Below, one piece after another: positions 61,437-64,000 of a DNA stretch of 64,000 nt. Where the stretch lies: NCBI GenBank assembly GCA_036676415.1, contig JAKFCX010000007.1:1-64000 (forward strand), read 5' to 3'. Both the position numbers and the translations under genes were made by a program. How positions within the stretch are numbered: the first letter of the stretch is position 1; every line of letters begins with the position of its first letter. The notes under the pieces are model-generated. The model did not search any database. It saw nothing but the letters and a program-made list of their open reading frames with translations, and had not been told where the DNA came from. The stretch comes from JAEZDC01 sp036676415 (lineage in GTDB: Bacteria > Bacteroidota > Bacteroidia > Chitinophagales > Chitinophagaceae).

Positions 61437-62780
61437 TCATTTAAGATGATCAAGGATAATGGCTTCGATTTCATCACTTTCCCATCGATTTTCAATATCC
61501 GGCAGACTCATCACCTGTTGCATGATTGATTCCTGTTTTGAACCTCTTTCCAATGCTTCGGAATAGCGTATGTGCGGACTAAATGTTACCTGTGAGTAAG
61601 CCGGTATCCATTTCTCAGGATACTTTTTGTAGAGTTTAGTTTCTATCTTCTTCTGTAAAAGGAATTTTGGATCAGCAACCTTATCTCTCATCTCAATGAA
61701 ATTATTCAGGGCAAGATCTGCAATAGCATCTCCATCAGGCTTTCTTAGTTCCTGGAATTCTTTCAGGATCATGCTCCAATCTTCATTATGCTTTTCAAGC
61801 AAGCCATTCAGTACCGAACAATCTTCAAAGCCACAATTCATGCCCTGGCCAAAGAATGGAACAATGGCATGAGCTGCATCACCGATCAAGGTAAACTTGT
61901 CATCCCTTATCCATGGAAAACATTTTACAGTAACCAATGAAGAAGTTGGGTTATGAAAAAAATCGTGTTCCAGCGTTGGCATCATTGGAACAACATCCTG
62001 GAATGTTTGTTTAAAGAATGATACCAGTTTTTCCGGAGTATCGAGGGAACTAAAGGAAGGATCACCGTCAAATGGAAAAAACAATGTGCAGGTGAAGCTT
62101 CCATCCATATTTGGTAATGCAATCAACATATAATTGCCTCTTGGCCAAATATGAAGTGCATTCTTTTCCATCTGAAAATCACCTTTTTCACTTGGGGGAA
62201 TGTTTAATTCTTTATAGCCAAAATCAATATACGACTGATGATATTCAAATCTTTCATGTTGTAGTTGATGCTGCAATCTTACTGCAGAATAAGCACCATC
62301 AGCACCAAAGAGCAGATCGAAAGAAGATGTTTCACTCTCTTCTGTTAAAGTGGATTCGAATTCAATTTCGCTCTTGTTCCAATTAATCGTTGCGCATTTC
62401 TCGTTAAAGAATATATCTGCACCATTTTTTTCAGCCAGTGTCATCAGCACTTTATTCAGCTCTGCTCTTGAGACAGAGTTGATGAATTGACCTTCTTTTC
62501 CATATGGCTGAAAAGCTGTTGTTCCGTCAGCATTATGTATATACCTGCCATGCATTGGAATAGCTATTTTCCTGATCTCATCCATCACACCAACCTCTTC
62601 CAAAGCTTTAATACCTCTGTCACTCAAAGCAAGATTAATGGAACGTCCGGCAGATAGTGTCTCCTTTCTCATATCACTCCTGCGTTCATACACTTTTACT
62701 TTATAACCTCTTTTACAGAGATAAATGGAGAGTAATGAACCAACTAAGCCAGCACCTACTATCGTAACATCTTTTTTCAT
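61437..62780 (-). CDS. kmo: Kynurenine 3-monooxygenase
   Basis: 447 residues. FAD-dependent hydroxylation of kynurenine, a step of tryptophan catabolism toward NAD. FAD motif VGAGLVGSLLSIYLCKRGYK, then YERRSDMRKETLSAGRSINL and ALSDRGIKALEEVG, LLFGADGAYSAVR and the GDAAHAIVPFFGQGMNCGFE block. C-terminal helical part with a hydrophobic end. kynU is 3 bp upstream on the same strand, so they share a transcript. Confidence 0.95.
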   Translation of the reverse strand: MKKDVTIVGAGLVGSLLSIYLCKRGYKVKVYERRSDMRKETLSAGRSINLALSDRGIKALEEVGVMDEIRKIAIPMHGRYIHNADGTTAFQPYGKEGQFINSVSRAELNKVLMTLAEKNGADIFFNEKCATINWNKSEIEFESTLTEESETSSFDLLFGADGAYSAVRLQHQLQHERFEYHQSYIDFGYKELNIPPSEKGDFQMEKNALHIWPRGNYMLIALPNMDGSFTCTLFFPFDGDPSFSSLDTPEKLVSFFKQTFQDVVPMMPTLEHDFFHNPTSSLVTVKCFPWIRDDKFTLIGDAAHAIVPFFGQGMNCGFEDCSVLNGLLEKHNEDWSMILKEFQELRKPDGDAIADLALNNFIEMRDKVADPKFLLQKKIETKLYKKYPEKWIPAYSQVTFSPHIRYSEALERGSKQESIMQQVMSLPDIENRWESDEIEAIILDHLK

Positions 62781-62783
62781 CAG

Positions 62784-64000
62784 TTAAAGAATAGATTGAA
62801 TGATATTTCCAAATTTCCAAACATCTTCAAATGAATTGTACAACGGCACAGGAGCAACACGAATTACATTGGGCTCACGCCAATCTGCGATCACTCCATG
62901 CTTCGTTAACGCTTTAAAAACTTCTTTTCCTTTTGATTCCATAAGGATAGAAACCTGGCATCCTCTTTCATTTTCATTAGAAGGCGTGATCACATTGATC
63001 AATTTTTTTTCCTGTTTCGCATTGATATCATTCAATACAAAATGAAGAAATGCAGTAAGTTTTCTTCTCTTTGTATGTATTTTTTCAATACCGGCTTCTT
63101 CAAAAATGTCGAGAGAAGCTTTGTGTGCAGCCATTGAGAGAACAGGTGCATTACTCAATTGCCATCCTTCTGCAGTAGGAATTGCTTCAAACCCTTTCTC
63201 CATTTTAAAACGTGTGTCTTTGGTATAACCCCACCATCCTGCAAAACGAGGAAGTTCTTTATTCTTCACATGGTTTTCATGAATGTAAATTCCTGCCACT
63301 CCACCAGGACCTGAATTCAAATATTTATACGAACACCAGCAGGCAAAATCAACATTCCACTCATGCAGTTTCAATTCAACATTTCCTGCAGCATGTGCAA
63401 GATCAAATCCTGCAGGAACATTTACTTCGTGTGCTGCCTCTGTTATTTTTTTGATATCAAATAATTGCCCTGTATAATAATTTACTCCTCCAAACATCAC
63501 AAGTGCCAGTTCATCTTTATGAACAGTAATAGCATCGGTAATATCCTCTGTTCTTAAAGTATATTCTCCCTCTCTCGGCTTTATTTCAACGATCGCTTTT
63601 GCCGGATCAAATCCGTGAAACCTCACCTGGGATTCTAATGCATATTGATCCGAAGGAAAAGCTCTTTCTTCACAAATGATCTTGAACTTCTGAGTTGTAG
63701 GCCGATAAAAACTAACCATTAGTAAATGAAGGTTGACGGTAAGCTGGTTCATTACTACCACTTCATGCTCTTCACAACCGATAATCCTGGAAAGTGTTGC
63801 AGGAAACATTTCATGATAGTTCATCCATGGATGTTTAGCTGCAAAATGACCCTCCACACCCATATTGCCCCAATCATTTAGTTCCTGTTGGATATATGCC
63901 TGTGCTGATCTTGGCTGAAGTCCTAATGAATTTCCTGTGAAATAAATGCAGTTCTTCCCTTCATGTTGCGGAAAATAAAATTTATCCCGGAATGATCTTA
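62784..64000 (-). CDS. kynU: Kynureninase, N-terminus beyond the window
   Basis: PLP-dependent cleavage of (3-hydroxy)kynurenine to (3-hydroxy)anthranilate and alanine. The frame is open to the window edge, so the start is not here: FTGNSLGLQPRSAQAYIQQE precedes the Met at 63863 that might be mistaken for the start. Key parts: MNQLTVNLHLLMVSFY, FDLAHAAGNVELKLHEWNVD with the PLP Asp, CWCSYKYLNSGPGG with the Schiff-base Lys, and RFAGWWGY. Leads directly into kmo. Confidence 0.94.
   Translation of the reverse strand, partial: RSFRDKFYFPQHEGKNCIYFTGNSLGLQPRSAQAYIQQELNDWGNMGVEGHFAAKHPWMNYHEMFPATLSRIIGCEEHEVVVMNQLTVNLHLLMVSFYRPTTQKFKIICEERAFPSDQYALESQVRFHGFDPAKAIVEIKPREGEYTLRTEDITDAITVHKDELALVMFGGVNYYTGQLFDIKKITEAAHEVNVPAGFDLAHAAGNVELKLHEWNVDFACWCSYKYLNSGPGGVAGIYIHENHVKNKELPRFAGWWGYTKDTRFKMEKGFEAIPTAEGWQLSNAPVLSMAAHKASLDIFEEAGIEKIHTKRRKLTAFLHFVLNDINAKQEKKLINVITPSNENERGCQVSILMESKGKEVFKALTKHGVIADWREPNVIRVAPVPLYNSFEDVWKFGNIIQSIL

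Noticed and set aside
62784..63863. kynU starting at the Met at 63863
   Set aside because: Conserved kynureninase sequence (FTGNSLGLQPR) continues upstream to the window edge without a stop.

Overview
The window looks like a Bacteroidota chromosome segment, most likely Chitinophagaceae-like. The body is AT-rich, promoters carry the Bacteroidota TAnnTTTG box instead of sigma70 boxes, Shine-Dalgarno sequences are weak, and the gene families (kmo/kynU, DUF3667, TlpA with a DUF4369-like N-terminus, CheB-CheR-kinase fusion) fit. The first ~1.09 kb does not belong. Bases 1-110 are very GC-rich and carry the end of an unidentified gene. Bases ~117-1085 carry the N-terminus of a DUF4011-type helicase on the minus strand. 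The native sequence then starts abruptly in the middle of purM. I read this as a chimeric contig end.

Region by region: 1.09-5.3 kb has the purM tail, ftsE, two glycosyltransferases and rluF. 5.3-11.6 kb is an accessory island. It has an XRE regulator followed by three cassettes, each preceded by a pair of GATAA-A-TTATC palindromes 22 bp apart and a nearly invariant 72-nt element. Each cassette has a small secreted Cys-containing protein, then a lipoprotein or thioredoxin-like protein, then an intact or decayed copy of a secreted coiled-coil gene. A 590-bp direct duplication, a frameshifted gene and pseudogene scraps show active turnover. This is the best candidate in the window for an undescribed system.

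11.7-34.4 kb is mostly housekeeping: rpsO-pnp, prmA, plsY, an M48 lipoprotein protease, a Gfo/Idh/MocA oxidoreductase, dnaG, ispE, a DUF151 nuclease, etfB-etfA, thrS-infC, ldh, a CBS protein and an orphan histidine kinase. 34.4-46.8 kb has an acyltransferase, an M20 amidohydrolase, a serine hydrolase, gcvP, DUF3667 and YkgJ proteins, an ABC permease and tsaD. 46.8-50.9 kb is a divergent signalling pair: a CheB-CheR-PAS-histidine kinase and a single-domain response regulator.

51.0-56.7 kb is a nucleotide-sugar run (DegT aminotransferase, UDP-glucose dehydrogenase, UDP-glucuronate decarboxylase, WbpO/TviB-type dehydrogenase, RfbD) for surface polysaccharide. It is followed by tRNA-Gln, an OmpA-family protein, a 19-Cys four-helix copper-type protein, an ATP-grasp-like protein, a TlpA oxidoreductase, an SGNH hydrolase and the kynurenine genes kmo and kynU, the last running off the window.

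Two kinds of dispersed sequence thread the intergenic spaces. One is a family of at least 13 short elements around GAGTGCGACGCAA or GTGAGTGACACAA. The other is a set of low-complexity blocks with ~9-10 bp periodicity, one of which sits in frame inside a glycosyltransferase.
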